Assembly (NCBI GenBank): GCA_905479945.1
Contig: CAJQOP010000002.1
Span: 78,785-142,784 of the forward strand
DNA from: an uncultured Glaciecola sp.
GTDB taxonomy: Bacteria; Pseudomonadota; Gammaproteobacteria; Enterobacterales; Alteromonadaceae
DNA length: 64,000 nucleotides
Reading direction: 5' to 3'
How positions within the stretch are numbered: the stretch's first letter is position 1; the number at the start of each line of letters is the position of its first letter. The translations under genes were made by a program, and so were the position numbers. Positions 9,651 through 18,439 of the stretch are shown here, in pieces. The notes under the pieces were generated by a model, which saw nothing but the letters and a program-made list of their open reading frames with translations, made no database searches and was not told where the DNA came from.

Positions 9651-9688
9651 GACACAAGCAGCTGACACAAGCAGCTGACACAAGCAGC
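9651..9688 (+). repeat. Three-copy 13-bp tandem repeat
   Basis: GACACAAGCAGCT occurs twice exactly and a third time as its first 12 bases, starting directly after the mrcB stop codon. It is one of three short intergenic tandem arrays in the window (see 38699 and 46899), each with a different unit. Confidence 0.8.
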
Positions 9689-9758
9689 CACATCAAATTT
9701 GTTTTACCGACCTTTCGAAAGCTGAAGTAATTGCTTACCAAACAAGCTCGATCCCAAT

Positions 9759-9781
9759 GCGCTCTTATAGGGCGCTTTTTT
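9759..9781 (+). terminator. Probable intrinsic terminator of mrcB
   Basis: The 6-bp stem GCGCTC/GGGCGC (one G-U pair in RNA) with a 5-nt loop is followed by six T. It is short but well formed, and it lies immediately before the glnK regulatory region. Confidence 0.6.
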
Positions 9782-9786
9782 AATTT

Positions 9787-9803
9787 CGCACCATAATAGT
9801 GCG
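9787..9803 (+). promoter_or_regulatory. Candidate NtrC (GlnG) binding site upstream of glnK
   Basis: CGCACCATAATAGTGCG is close to the enterobacterial NtrC consensus TGCACC-N5-GGTGCA: the GCAC/GTGC arms are intact and the spacing is right. It sits about 64 bp upstream of a sigma-54-like element and 128 bp upstream of glnK, whose expression is NtrC-dependent in many proteobacteria. Confidence 0.65.
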
Positions 9804-9866
9804 CAAAACTCACCCCTGTGTGTATTAGTAAGTCGTATATCATTGATTGTAATGGAATTTCACTCT

Positions 9867-9882
9867 TGGCATTGGTCTTGAA
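9867..9882 (+). promoter_or_regulatory. Candidate sigma-54 promoter of glnK-amtB
   Basis: TGGCAT-N5-TTGAA matches the -24 half of the sigma-54 consensus (TGGCAC-N5-TTGCA) well. In the -12 half the expected GC reads GA, which would weaken it. The context (NtrC-like site upstream, nitrogen operon downstream) supports the call; the -12 mismatch keeps it tentative. Confidence 0.45.
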
Positions 9883-9912
9883 TACTTTCCGTAACATCAC
9901 TCTCTATTTTGA

Positions 9913-10269
<357 letters not shown>

Positions 10270-10299
10270 GTCACGCAGCTAGATAATTGGAGAACAAAA

Positions 10300-11547
10300 A
10301 TGGAAATCACATTCGAACTTGGGTATGCCTTAGATACCTTTTATTTCTTAATCTGCGGCGCATTAGTAATGTGGATGGCGGCAGGTTTTACGATGTTAGA
10401 AGCGGGCTTAGTGCGCGCTAAAAATACCACTGAAATTTTAACTAAAAACGTAGCGCTTTATGCGATTGCCTCCATCATGTATATGGTTTGTGGTTATAGC
10501 ATTATGTATGGCGGTGCAGACTTTACGTTTTTCCTCAACGGAATAACTGGCGACGGCGCTACGGGTGTTGCTGAAGACCCAGCTGCTTATGCACCTGCAG
10601 CTGACTTCTTCTTCCAAGTTGTATTCGTAGCAACCGCTATGTCTATTGTGTCTGGTGCGGTTGCTGAACGCATGAAGCTTTGGGCTTTCCTTGCTTTCGC
10701 AGTGGTTTTAACCGCGTTTATCTATCCTATGGAAGGTCGTTGGACTTGGGGTGGAGAAGCTGTGTTTGGCCTCTATACGCTTGCTGACTTCGGATTCTCA
10801 GATTTTGCAGGTTCAGGTATTGTCCATATGGCAGGTGCTTCAGCTGCATTAGCAGGTGTTCTAGTATTAGGCGCTCGTAAAGGTAAATACGGCCCAGATG
10901 GCAAAGTAAACGCTATCCCAGGTGCAAACTTACCAATGGCTGCATTGGGTACATTCATCCTTTGGATGGGTTGGTTTGGCTTCAACGGTGGGTCTGTTTT
11001 AGCAACCGCTAGCGTAGAGAGTGCAAACTCAGTTGCTGTTGTATTTATGAATACAAATATGGCTGCTGCAGGTGGTTTAGTTGCTGCGTTATTATTAGCC
11101 AGACTGCTGTTTGGTAAAGCTGACTTAACAATGGCTTTGAACGGCGCATTGGCAGGTTTAGTTGCTATTACCGCTGACCCAGCTTCACCGACTCCACTAG
11201 TTGCAACACTTATCGGTGCTGCGGGTGGTTTAATTGTTGTAGGCAGCATATTAGCGCTAGACAAGTTGAAGATTGATGATCCAGTAGGTGCTATCTCTGT
11301 TCACGGTGTTGTTGGCTTCTTCGGTTTAATGGTTGTTCCACTAACCAACGAAGGTGCTAAGTTTGGTGGCCAGCTTCTAGGTGCTGCGACTATCTTCGTA
11401 TGGGTATTCGGTACAAGCTTAATCGTTTGGTTAGCAATCAAAGCCATTATGGGCATAAGAGTAAGCGAAGAAGAAGAGTTTGACGGCGTTGATATAAGTG
11501 AATGTGGTTTAGAAGCCTATCCAGATTTCGCAATAAACCGTAATTAA
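10300..11547 (+). CDS. amtB: Ammonium transporter
   Basis: The 415-aa inner-membrane Amt-family channel protein moves ammonium into the cytoplasm. About eleven hydrophobic segments are visible, starting with LICGALVMWMAAGFTMLEAG. The two conserved pore histidines appear in GSGIVHMAG and in AISVHGVVG. There is no obvious cleaved signal peptide. It is cotranscribed with glnK (30-bp gap, RBS GGAG), the standard pair. The C-terminal cytoplasmic tail from about residue 385 (GIRVSEEEEFDGVDISECG) contains the DxSExG-like segment, which in other Amt proteins helps contact GlnK. Confidence 0.95.
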   Translation: MEITFELGYALDTFYFLICGALVMWMAAGFTMLEAGLVRAKNTTEILTKNVALYAIASIMYMVCGYSIMYGGADFTFFLNGITGDGATGVAEDPAAYAPAADFFFQVVFVATAMSIVSGAVAERMKLWAFLAFAVVLTAFIYPMEGRWTWGGEAVFGLYTLADFGFSDFAGSGIVHMAGASAALAGVLVLGARKGKYGPDGKVNAIPGANLPMAALGTFILWMGWFGFNGGSVLATASVESANSVAVVFMNTNMAAAGGLVAALLLARLLFGKADLTMALNGALAGLVAITADPASPTPLVATLIGAAGGLIVVGSILALDKLKIDDPVGAISVHGVVGFFGLMVVPLTNEGAKFGGQLLGAATIFVWVFGTSLIVWLAIKAIMGIRVSEEEEFDGVDISECGLEAYPDFAINRN

Positions 11548-11574
11548 ACTGAGCTTCTACAGTTAGTCGATTCG

Positions 11575-11602
11575 AAAGCCAACTAAGGATAGTTGGCTTT
11601 AA
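11575..11602 (+). terminator. Hairpin after amtB (first of three)
   Basis: A perfect 10-bp stem, AAAGCCAACT with AGTTGGCTTT, around a 6-nt loop lies 28 bp past the amtB stop. The T-run after it is short (three T, inside the stem), so it may be a weak terminator or an mRNA-end stabiliser. Confidence 0.5.
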
Positions 11603-11635
11603 CAGGGAAACAAAAGGATTTCGCAAGGAAGCAGC

Positions 11636-11671
11636 CATTGGCGTTAAAATAAAAACAAATAAACGCCAATG
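11636..11671. repeat. 10-bp inverted repeat with 16-nt A-rich loop
   Basis: CATTGGCGTT (11636-11645) and AACGCCAATG (11662-11671) are perfect complements. There is no T-run, so this is not a standard terminator. It is the middle member of three successive hairpins between amtB and ggt. Confidence 0.6.
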
Positions 11672-11688
11672 ACTAAATAATTAGTACT

Positions 11689-11725
11689 AGCCTCGATTCT
11701 CTTTGCAGAGCCTCGGGGCTTTTTT
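11689..11725 (+). terminator. Intrinsic terminator upstream of ggt
   Basis: AGCCTCGA pairs with TCGGGGCT (8 bp, one G-U) around a 16-nt loop and is followed directly by T5. It is the best terminator of the three hairpins in this 305-bp intergenic region. It either ends the glnK-amtB transcript or belongs to an untranslated RNA. Confidence 0.65.
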
Positions 11726-11852
11726 GTGTCTGTTGATTGCTGCAAATTTCGCACTCAAATGAAATCGGGGTTACACTAACAGTATGTCTTTATGAATTCA
11801 GGGCTTTTGTCCTTTTCATCGGTTTAGAAACATAAAATCAAAAGAGTACAGC

Positions 11853-13559
11853 ATGTCACAGTCGATTAAGTTATCCCTTGTTCTGTTATTCACATCATTC
11901 ATCACTATATTCATAGGTAACGCTAGTGCTTTCGATCGTATTACCGGTGAGCCATTCGCCACTAGGTCGGAAGTCATTGCCCAGAATGGCATGGCCGCAA
12001 CCAGTCAGCCTTTAGCCACTCAAGTTGCGCTAGATATACTTAAAAGCGGTGGTAACGCGATAGACGCAGCTATTGCCGCAAATGCTATGCTAGGGCTAGT
12101 TGAACCTACGGGCAGCGGCATTGGCGGTGACCTCTTTGCTATTGTCTGGGACGCTGAATCTAAAAAATTATATGGTTTGAATGCATCAGGTCGCTCACCT
12201 AAAGGACTCACGCGTGCATACTTTGCAGCTCAAGGCTTAGACAAGATCCCAGCGTTTGGGCCTTTACCTGTTTCTGTCCCAGGTGCTGTCGATGGATGGT
12301 TTATGTTAAGTGACCGTTTTGGTTCTAAGCCAATGCAAGAACTCTTAGGACCATCTATTGACTACGCTCGTAATGGGTTTCCTGTGTCAGAAGTAATCGC
12401 TTACTACTTTGAAATGAATCAGAAAAGAATTGGCCATTACCCAGGCTTTACCGAAACCTTTACGATCAATGGTAAAACGCCGAAAAAGGGCCAAATATTT
12501 AGAAATCCAAATCTTGCTGCTACTTACGAAAAGCTGGCGACGGGCGGCAGAGATGCCTTTTATAAAGGAGACATTGCTAGAACCATTGGTGGTTTTATGC
12601 AAAGTCAAAAAGGCTTACTGAGTTATCAAGACATGGCGTCACATACCTCTGAATGGGTTGAACCAGTTTCTAGCAATTACCGCGGTTACGATGTTTGGGA
12701 GTTGCCGCCAAATGGTCAAGGTATTGCAGCCTTACAAATTCTTAATATACTTGAGCTTTATGACTTAGAAAGCATGGGCCGCAATAGTGCTCAATACGTG
12801 CATACATTCGTTGAGGCTAAGAAATTAGCTTTTGAAGATCGCGCGAAATTTTATGCTGATCCTGATTTTAATCAGATCCCGGTCGACTGGTTAATTTCCA
12901 AAGAATACGCTGCTCAGCGCCAAAAACTAATCGAACCAAATATGGCAGCAAAGCGCATAGACGCAGGTAGGAACGAGGGTGATACTATTTATCTTACGGT
13001 TGCTGATAAGCAGGGCAATATGGTGTCGTTGATTCAAAGTAACTATCGCGGCATGGGCTCTGGCATGATACCTACCGATTTAGGCTTCGTGTTGCAAAAT
13101 AGAGGAGAGATGTTCTCCTTAGATGAAGACCACTTTAATACATTAGAGCCGGGCAAACGTCCGTTTCATACTATTATTCCTGCATTTGTAACACGCAACA
13201 ACAAGCCGCTAATGAGTTTTGGCGTTATGGGAGGCGGCACACAACCGCAAATGCATGCACAAATTATCGTAAATATGATTGATTTTGGCATGAATTTGCA
13301 AGAAGCCGGAGATGCACCGCGCATACTGCATTCAGGTTCTAGTTCGCCTGAGGGCGATATCATGATAGATGGTGGTTTTGTGAGTTTGGAGTCTGGCTTT
13401 TCAGCAAAAACACGGCGTGACTTGTTACAGAAGGGACACACCATAAAAGATGTATCGGGTGCTTTTGGTGGTTATCAAGCAATCATGCTAGACGATAAAA
13501 ACAAAGTGTATTATGGTGCGTCAGAATCTAGAAAAGACGGTCAAGCCGCAGGATATTAA
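11853..13559 (+). CDS. ggt: Gamma-glutamyltransferase
   Basis: The 568-aa exported enzyme hydrolyses or transfers the gamma-glutamyl group of glutathione and related peptides. A signal peptide (about 1-26, ending NASA) sends it to the periplasm. GGT precursors cut themselves into large and small subunits; the new N-terminal, catalytic threonine is Thr378 in EGDTIYLTVAD, followed by GNMVSLIQSN. The large-subunit start GMAATSQPLAT and the segment PTGSGIGGD are typical. It is the first gene of a tight cluster with the DyP-type peroxidase (3-bp gap) and an ABC transporter. Confidence 0.93.
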   Translation: MSQSIKLSLVLLFTSFITIFIGNASAFDRITGEPFATRSEVIAQNGMAATSQPLATQVALDILKSGGNAIDAAIAANAMLGLVEPTGSGIGGDLFAIVWDAESKKLYGLNASGRSPKGLTRAYFAAQGLDKIPAFGPLPVSVPGAVDGWFMLSDRFGSKPMQELLGPSIDYARNGFPVSEVIAYYFEMNQKRIGHYPGFTETFTINGKTPKKGQIFRNPNLAATYEKLATGGRDAFYKGDIARTIGGFMQSQKGLLSYQDMASHTSEWVEPVSSNYRGYDVWELPPNGQGIAALQILNILELYDLESMGRNSAQYVHTFVEAKKLAFEDRAKFYADPDFNQIPVDWLISKEYAAQRQKLIEPNMAAKRIDAGRNEGDTIYLTVADKQGNMVSLIQSNYRGMGSGMIPTDLGFVLQNRGEMFSLDEDHFNTLEPGKRPFHTIIPAFVTRNNKPLMSFGVMGGGTQPQMHAQIIVNMIDFGMNLQEAGDAPRILHSGSSSPEGDIMIDGGFVSLESGFSAKTRRDLLQKGHTIKDVSGAFGGYQAIMLDDKNKVYYGASESRKDGQAAGY

Positions 13560-13562
13560 GAC

Positions 13563-14504
13563 ATGAGTCAACCGCAAAAAGGTATCTGTGCCGAGCCCAA
13601 TCTACATGCACAATATTTGCTGTTCAATGTAGTCGATGATGACTTTCCGGCAATGCGTGAAAAACTCTCACGCTTGTTGGATTTATTTGAGCATTTTGAA
13701 GACGAGCATTACGAGGCAATGGTATCGGGTGTGATTGCAATTGGCTCGAGTTTTTGGTCTGAAATATACCCTCATAGCATGCCACAAGAGCTTTGTGGTT
13801 TTCCTGATATGCAGTGTGAAGACCGTTGTGCGCCAATATTACCTTGCGACTTATTCATTCAAATTCGTGCTGACCGCCTTGATATTTGCCACGCTGTAGG
13901 TATTGAGGTACTTGATTTGTTGCGCGTTCATGTTGAATTAGTAGAGCAGGTGAGTGCCTTTCGATACCTTGACGGCAGAGATCTAACAGGGTTTCTGGAT
14001 GGCGAAGATAATCCAAGAGGAATGAAAAAGTTTGATATTGCCGTTGTGGGTGATAATGATCCTGAGTACACAGGTGGCAGTTACTTGCACGTTCAACGTT
14101 ACCGACATGATATGGGGCGTTGGAATGCACTAGCTCTTCGCAGACAAGAAGCGATTATGGGTAAAACCAAAGAACATAATTTACCCTTGGTAGACAGTGG
14201 CCGCTCGTCGCATAGTTTTCGCACCAAACTTACCGGTCCTAATGGTGAATATCCTAGTTTACTAAAACAGAGCATGCCATATGGCGATATGCTGATGCAG
14301 GGTTTAGTTTTTGTAAGTTGCGCTAGCAGCAGCAAGTCTTTTAGCGATCTGCTGCATAGCAGAATATTTGGTGATGAGATGGGTCACTATGACCGCTTAC
14401 TAGATTATTCAAATGCAGAAACCGGCGCTGCATTTTTTGCCCCTTCAATTCAGTTTATCAAGCGTCATGCTAAAGAGTATGACGATGGGAAAGTTCCTTT
14501 TTGA
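13563..14504 (+). CDS. DyP-type (dye-decolourising) heme peroxidase
   Basis: The 313-aa heme peroxidase has the family motif GFLDGEDNP (143-151), whose Asp is the usual distal acid, and SSHSFR (215-220), whose His is the probable proximal heme ligand. There is no signal peptide, so it is probably cytoplasmic, like the YfeX-type members. DyP peroxidases use H2O2 to oxidise varied substrates, and some act on porphyrinogens; the physiological substrate is unknown. It begins 3 bp after ggt and its stop overlaps the next ORF, so the genes are probably cotranscribed. An encapsulin partner, common for some DyPs, is not present. Confidence 0.88.
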   Translation: MSQPQKGICAEPNLHAQYLLFNVVDDDFPAMREKLSRLLDLFEHFEDEHYEAMVSGVIAIGSSFWSEIYPHSMPQELCGFPDMQCEDRCAPILPCDLFIQIRADRLDICHAVGIEVLDLLRVHVELVEQVSAFRYLDGRDLTGFLDGEDNPRGMKKFDIAVVGDNDPEYTGGSYLHVQRYRHDMGRWNALALRRQEAIMGKTKEHNLPLVDSGRSSHSFRTKLTGPNGEYPSLLKQSMPYGDMLMQGLVFVSCASSSKSFSDLLHSRIFGDEMGHYDRLLDYSNAETGAAFFAPSIQFIKRHAKEYDDGKVPF

Positions 14505-15214
14505 GTATGTTGAACGATGCTATTTTAATACAAAACTTACGCTTTGCTTATAACAAAAGCATGCCTATTATTGACATAGCCGATTGGCAAGTGGCTAAGT
14601 CAGACCACGTATTCTTATATGGTCCTTCAGGCTGCGGGAAAAGCACATTACTAAGTTTGTTGTGCGGGATTTTGTCACCCAGCGAAGGCACAATTGACAT
14701 ACTCAACACTGATATCACGGCATTAAAAGCAAGTAAACGTGATCAATTTAGAGCAAAAAATATTGGTGTGGTTTTTCAGCAGTTCAACCTTGTTCCATAT
14801 CTATCTGTTCATGACAATATTCAATTGGCAATGCATTTTGCAAACAATAATGTTGATAAAGAAAAAGCGTTTGAGCGCATTACTGCCTTATTACAGGCTC
14901 TGCAGTTGCCAAATGAAACCCTACAGCAAAAGGCAAGTGAACTCAGTGTTGGCCAACAACAGCGCGTGGCAATAGCAAGAGCACTAGTCAATCAACCCAA
15001 ATTGCTTATTGTTGATGAACCGACTTCAGCGCTTGATGCGTCTGCAAAAGACGCTTTTATGAAAGTGCTTATTCAAACTGCAAATCAGGCCAAGGCGGCG
15101 TTAATATTTGTCAGTCATGATCAATCCTTGGCAAGTCACTTTCATCGCGTGGAATCATTGGCGCAGATGAACAATGCAAATCCAATTGGATCGCGAGCGG
15201 AAGTAGTGTTGTGA
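14501..15214 (+). CDS. ABC transporter ATP-binding protein (LolD/MacB type)
   Basis: This 237-aa ATPase has Walker A GPSGCGKST (41-49), a Q-loop in VVFQQFNLVPYL, signature LSVGQQQRVAIARAL and Walker B LLIVDEPTSALD. These are features of the LolD/MacB/FtsE group, which powers mechanotransmission rather than simple import. The start could be the TTG at 14501, which overlaps the stop of the peroxidase gene, or the ATG at 14507. It overlaps the permease gene by 4 bp (GTGA), so the two subunits are coupled. Similar ATPase/permease pairs occur in zinc-responsive loci of vibrios (zrg genes); that link is a suggestion only. Confidence 0.88.
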   Translation: MSMLNDAILIQNLRFAYNKSMPIIDIADWQVAKSDHVFLYGPSGCGKSTLLSLLCGILSPSEGTIDILNTDITALKASKRDQFRAKNIGVVFQQFNLVPYLSVHDNIQLAMHFANNNVDKEKAFERITALLQALQLPNETLQQKASELSVGQQQRVAIARALVNQPKLLIVDEPTSALDASAKDAFMKVLIQTANQAKAALIFVSHDQSLASHFHRVESLAQMNNANPIGSRAEVVL

Positions 15215-16587
15215 TTTTTAATGTAGCGAAGCAGAGCCTATTGAATCGTAAAGTGTCCGTTATGATGACGTTTTTAGCGTTGTTGGTAAGCGTGTCATTG
15301 CTGATATCCATTGAGCATATTCGAAAAGAAGCAAAAAATAGCTTTTACCGCACAGTTTCAGGTGTGGACTTAATTGTAGGTGCGCGAACTGGACAGATTA
15401 ATTTGCTGCTTAGCTCGGTTTTTAGGGTAGGAGCGAACTCTAATTCAGTCAGTTGGGCAAGTTACCAGCGTTTAATTGCCGATCAAAAAATTGAATGGGC
15501 AATTCCATTGTCACTAGGTGATTCACACAAAGGTTTTGCAGTCATAGGAACAAACAATAACTACTTCGAACACTATCGTTTCGGTGACAAGCGTCAATTA
15601 GCATTTCGCGCAGGTGGTCAATTTGGCAGCGCAGCTAGTCACGGCATTGAAAGCAATGCAGGCTTTGATGTTGTCGTTGGGGCCGATGCCGCAAAGCAAC
15701 TAAAATATGCATTGGGTGATGAAATCGTTATTTCTCATGGTGTTGGTAAAATAAGCTTTAGTCATCATGACGATCATCCGTTTACGGTCGTTGGCATATT
15801 AGCATTTACTGGTACGCCGGTGGATCAGGCGATTCACGTTAGTTTAAGTGCGATTGAATCGGTGCATGCTAGGCCACAAACAAGCTTGACTAGAAAGAGT
15901 TTAAACAAGGTCGCCGATAAAACCGTAACACCCGAAACGCATTCAGTTGAAGGTCATTCCCATAGCGCCGCGACCCATAATACTGCTTCGCTAGACGAAC
16001 ATGCTGATGATGAACATTCCCATGAGCATTCTTATGAAAAACTGGAGCCAACACAAATTTCCGCATTTATGCTGGGTTTAACCTCACGAGTAGCGGTCCT
16101 TCAAGTCCAAAGACAAATAAATCAAGATAAGATTGAGCCACTCTCGGCGATCATCCCTGGAATGGCATTAGCTGAACTTTGGCGCTTGGTCTCAGCAGTA
16201 GAGAATGTACTGCGCATAATTTCAGCTGCGGTGTTGATTGCAAGCTTACTAGGCTTAAGCACAATGTTGTTGGCATCATTAAGAGAGCGGAATACTGAAA
16301 TTAACGTATTCAGAATAATGGGAGCCAAACCTAGTTTTATATTTTGGTTAATTCAACTAGAAGCGTTGAGCATTGCGGTATCTGCTAGTCTGTTTGCTAT
16401 TGTCTGGGTGGTTGGTGCTATTTTACTAAGCAATGATTGGCTATTGGCGGAATATGGATTGTCATTGAGTGCAAATATTCTTTCTTTACACACTATGTGG
16501 CTTATTATTACTGTATTGATAGCAACATTTGTAATTGCCTTAATTCCTAGTATTTCGGCTTACCGAAACGCCCGAGTTCTGAATTAA
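15211..16587 (+). CDS. ABC transporter permease, FtsX/MacB type, with histidine-rich loop
   Basis: The 458-aa membrane protein has the topology of one N-terminal helix (about 17-34), a large periplasmic domain (about 35-325) and three C-terminal helices (about 328-358, 373-405 and 427-450), as in FtsX/LolCE/MacB permeases. The periplasmic part contains SHHDDHP (184-190) and a stretch at 244-273 with eight histidines mixed with Asp/Glu, which looks like a metal-binding loop. That suggests sensing or handling of zinc or another transition metal, but it is an inference. GTG start, overlapping the ATPase stop. It is the last gene of the ggt-DyP-ABC cluster. Confidence 0.85.
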   Translation: MIFNVAKQSLLNRKVSVMMTFLALLVSVSLLISIEHIRKEAKNSFYRTVSGVDLIVGARTGQINLLLSSVFRVGANSNSVSWASYQRLIADQKIEWAIPLSLGDSHKGFAVIGTNNNYFEHYRFGDKRQLAFRAGGQFGSAASHGIESNAGFDVVVGADAAKQLKYALGDEIVISHGVGKISFSHHDDHPFTVVGILAFTGTPVDQAIHVSLSAIESVHARPQTSLTRKSLNKVADKTVTPETHSVEGHSHSAATHNTASLDEHADDEHSHEHSYEKLEPTQISAFMLGLTSRVAVLQVQRQINQDKIEPLSAIIPGMALAELWRLVSAVENVLRIISAAVLIASLLGLSTMLLASLRERNTEINVFRIMGAKPSFIFWLIQLEALSIAVSASLFAIVWVVGAILLSNDWLLAEYGLSLSANILSLHTMWLIITVLIATFVIALIPSISAYRNARVLN

Positions 16588-16775
16588 ATAGGGCAGCAAG
16601 ATCAAATGCTATCGCATTAATGAGTAAAATCCGCAGCAAAATATTACTAATTCAAAAGTATTGAAGAAAGCGCTCATTAAGCTGTGATTATTGACGATAT
16701 AGTATGATAGCAATATGAAAATAGCGAACAGATAAGCCTTCTGTTCAATATACCTAATATAACTCTGAGAGTGCC

Positions 16776-17723
16776 ATGTCTAATCTAATGTCGTCAATCG
16801 ATCAACGTACTAAACTAGTAGGTGAAAACCGACTTGAATTGTTGATGTTTAAACTAGGCTCACGGCACACATTTGCATTAAATGTTTTTAAGGTTCGAGA
16901 AGTGATTACCGTACCGGCAGTAAATCAAATGCCCGGGTCTCACCACCATATAACAGGCGTGACGAACTATCGCGGTGACTCTATACCTGTCATCGATTTA
17001 CGCACCGCTATTCACTTAAGTAATAATTGTGAACATTACGAAGCTCAAAATGTGATTATTACTGAATATAACCGCAGTGTTCAAGGCTTCCTAATTGGGC
17101 AGATAATGAATATAGTCAATACATCTTGGAGCGATATTCAACCACCACCAACATCTGCAGGAAAAAACAATTACTTAACCGCTATTACCCAGGTAGAGAA
17201 CGACGGTATAAATGAGCTAGTGGAAATTATTGATGTTGAGAAAGTGCTGTCGGAAATCGTTCACTACGACACCTCTATTTCTGAAGAACTACTCGACTCT
17301 GATGTTAAAGACAGTCTAGTTGGGCAAAAAGTATTGGTTGTCGACGATTCATCTACTGCAAGATGGCAAATAAGAGAGACTTTGACTCAGTTAGGCATTG
17401 AAGTAATAGAAGAAAATAATGGCTTAAAAGCCCTCAATTTACTCAAAAGCTGGGCGGATGAAGGAAAAACGGTAACAGATGAAATCTTAATGATGTTTAC
17501 TGATGCTGAAATGCCTGAAATGGATGGCTATCGCTTGACGGCAGAGGTGAGGTTAGATGAGAGGATGTCTAGCTTATTCATTGCCTTAAACACGTCTTTA
17601 AGCGGCAGCTTTAATGACGCCATGGTAGAGAAGGTGGGTTGTAATCGTTTCATTTCGAAATTTCAACCTGACTTATTAGTTGAGGTTGTCCAAGAGCGTA
17701 TGCGTGAAGTCCTTAATAACTAG
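16776..17723 (+). CDS. cheV: Chemotaxis coupling protein CheV
   Basis: The 315-aa cytoplasmic protein fuses a CheW-like domain (about 15-165, with VFKVREVI and TNYRGDSIPVIDL) to a response-regulator receiver domain (about 184-315). Receiver residues are present: the acidic pair Asp190-Asp191 in VVDDSS, phosphoacceptor Asp243 in MFTDAEMPEMDG, the Thr/Ser in ALNTSLSG and the Lys in FISKFQ. CheV links chemoreceptors to CheA, and its phosphorylation tunes adaptation. It stands alone, away from any che operon, which is common in this group. Confidence 0.93.
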   Translation: MSNLMSSIDQRTKLVGENRLELLMFKLGSRHTFALNVFKVREVITVPAVNQMPGSHHHITGVTNYRGDSIPVIDLRTAIHLSNNCEHYEAQNVIITEYNRSVQGFLIGQIMNIVNTSWSDIQPPPTSAGKNNYLTAITQVENDGINELVEIIDVEKVLSEIVHYDTSISEELLDSDVKDSLVGQKVLVVDDSSTARWQIRETLTQLGIEVIEENNGLKALNLLKSWADEGKTVTDEILMMFTDAEMPEMDGYRLTAEVRLDERMSSLFIALNTSLSGSFNDAMVEKVGCNRFISKFQPDLLVEVVQERMREVLNN

Positions 17724-17830
17724 TTTTGTTTAATCACAAAAATTAACCTACCATTAGCTCATTATAGTAGCTCGGTCCATTTGGTTCGGGATTATAATTA
17801 ATAATATCTAACTAAAGGACCTAATTTTTA

Positions 17831-18439
17831 ATGAGAACTCTATATTCTATTGCCTCTTTTTCGCTGTTAGTCGTTTTTAATGCAAGCGCAGCAGCCAGCA
17901 CCATCAAGTCAGCTCCTTTAGTCTCGATTCCAAGCCATGATAATTTCTTCAGCAGCATTGCAGAACATTGCGGCAAGGCTTATGAAGGAAAGGTAGTCTT
18001 TGACAATGATCCAAGTCCAGCATTCGATACAAAGCTAGTAATGCATGTTAGAAAATGCTCTGAAAAAGAGCTGCAAATTCCATTTCATGTTGGTGATAAT
18101 GCTTCTCGCACTTGGATTATTACAAAAACAGGCAGCGGCATGAGCCTTAAGCATGACCATCGTTTAGCGAATGGTGATGATGACCCATCAACTATGTATG
18201 GTGGTCATACCGTTGATGCAGGATTTGATCAAGCGCAGTCTTTTCCGGCAGATCAATACTCAAAAGAGCTCTTTACGGCATCAGGTATTCCACAATCTAA
18301 TGGCAACACTTGGCAGATGTTCATTTACGACGAAAAATTTACTTACCGACTAATACGCCAAGGAAGAGAGTTTCGAGTTGATTTTGATTTGACTAAAGCA
18401 ATTGCCCCGCCAAAGGCACCATGGGGTTATGCTGACTAA
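17831..18439 (+). CDS. Conserved secreted protein of unknown function
   Basis: This 202-aa protein has a Sec signal peptide (about 1-21, ending ASA) and two cysteines (47 and 76 in the precursor, in EHCGKAYEG and RKCSEKE) that could pair in the periplasm. The middle has an ordered set of motifs: SRTWIITKTGSGMSLKHDHR, then TMYGGHT, FPAD, LFTASGIPQSN and a final REFRVDFDL. I recall this pattern from uncharacterised secreted proteins in marine proteobacteria and Bacteroidetes, but I know no function. It is monocistronic and preceded by the RBS AAAGGA. Confidence 0.7.
   Translation: MRTLYSIASFSLLVVFNASAAASTIKSAPLVSIPSHDNFFSSIAEHCGKAYEGKVVFDNDPSPAFDTKLVMHVRKCSEKELQIPFHVGDNASRTWIITKTGSGMSLKHDHRLANGDDDPSTMYGGHTVDAGFDQAQSFPADQYSKELFTASGIPQSNGNTWQMFIYDEKFTYRLIRQGREFRVDFDLTKAIAPPKAPWGYAD

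Noticed and set aside
9286..9900. 204-codon minus-strand frame over the end of mrcB and the glnK promoter
   Set aside because: Overlaps the PBP1B transpeptidase coding sequence and the glnK control sites; no domain is visible and it is most likely chance.
10773..11264. 163-codon minus-strand frame inside amtB
   Set aside because: Lies wholly within the well-supported amtB frame; its composition (Ala, Pro, Thr, Asn-rich, no recognisable fold) is that of an antisense reading of membrane helices.
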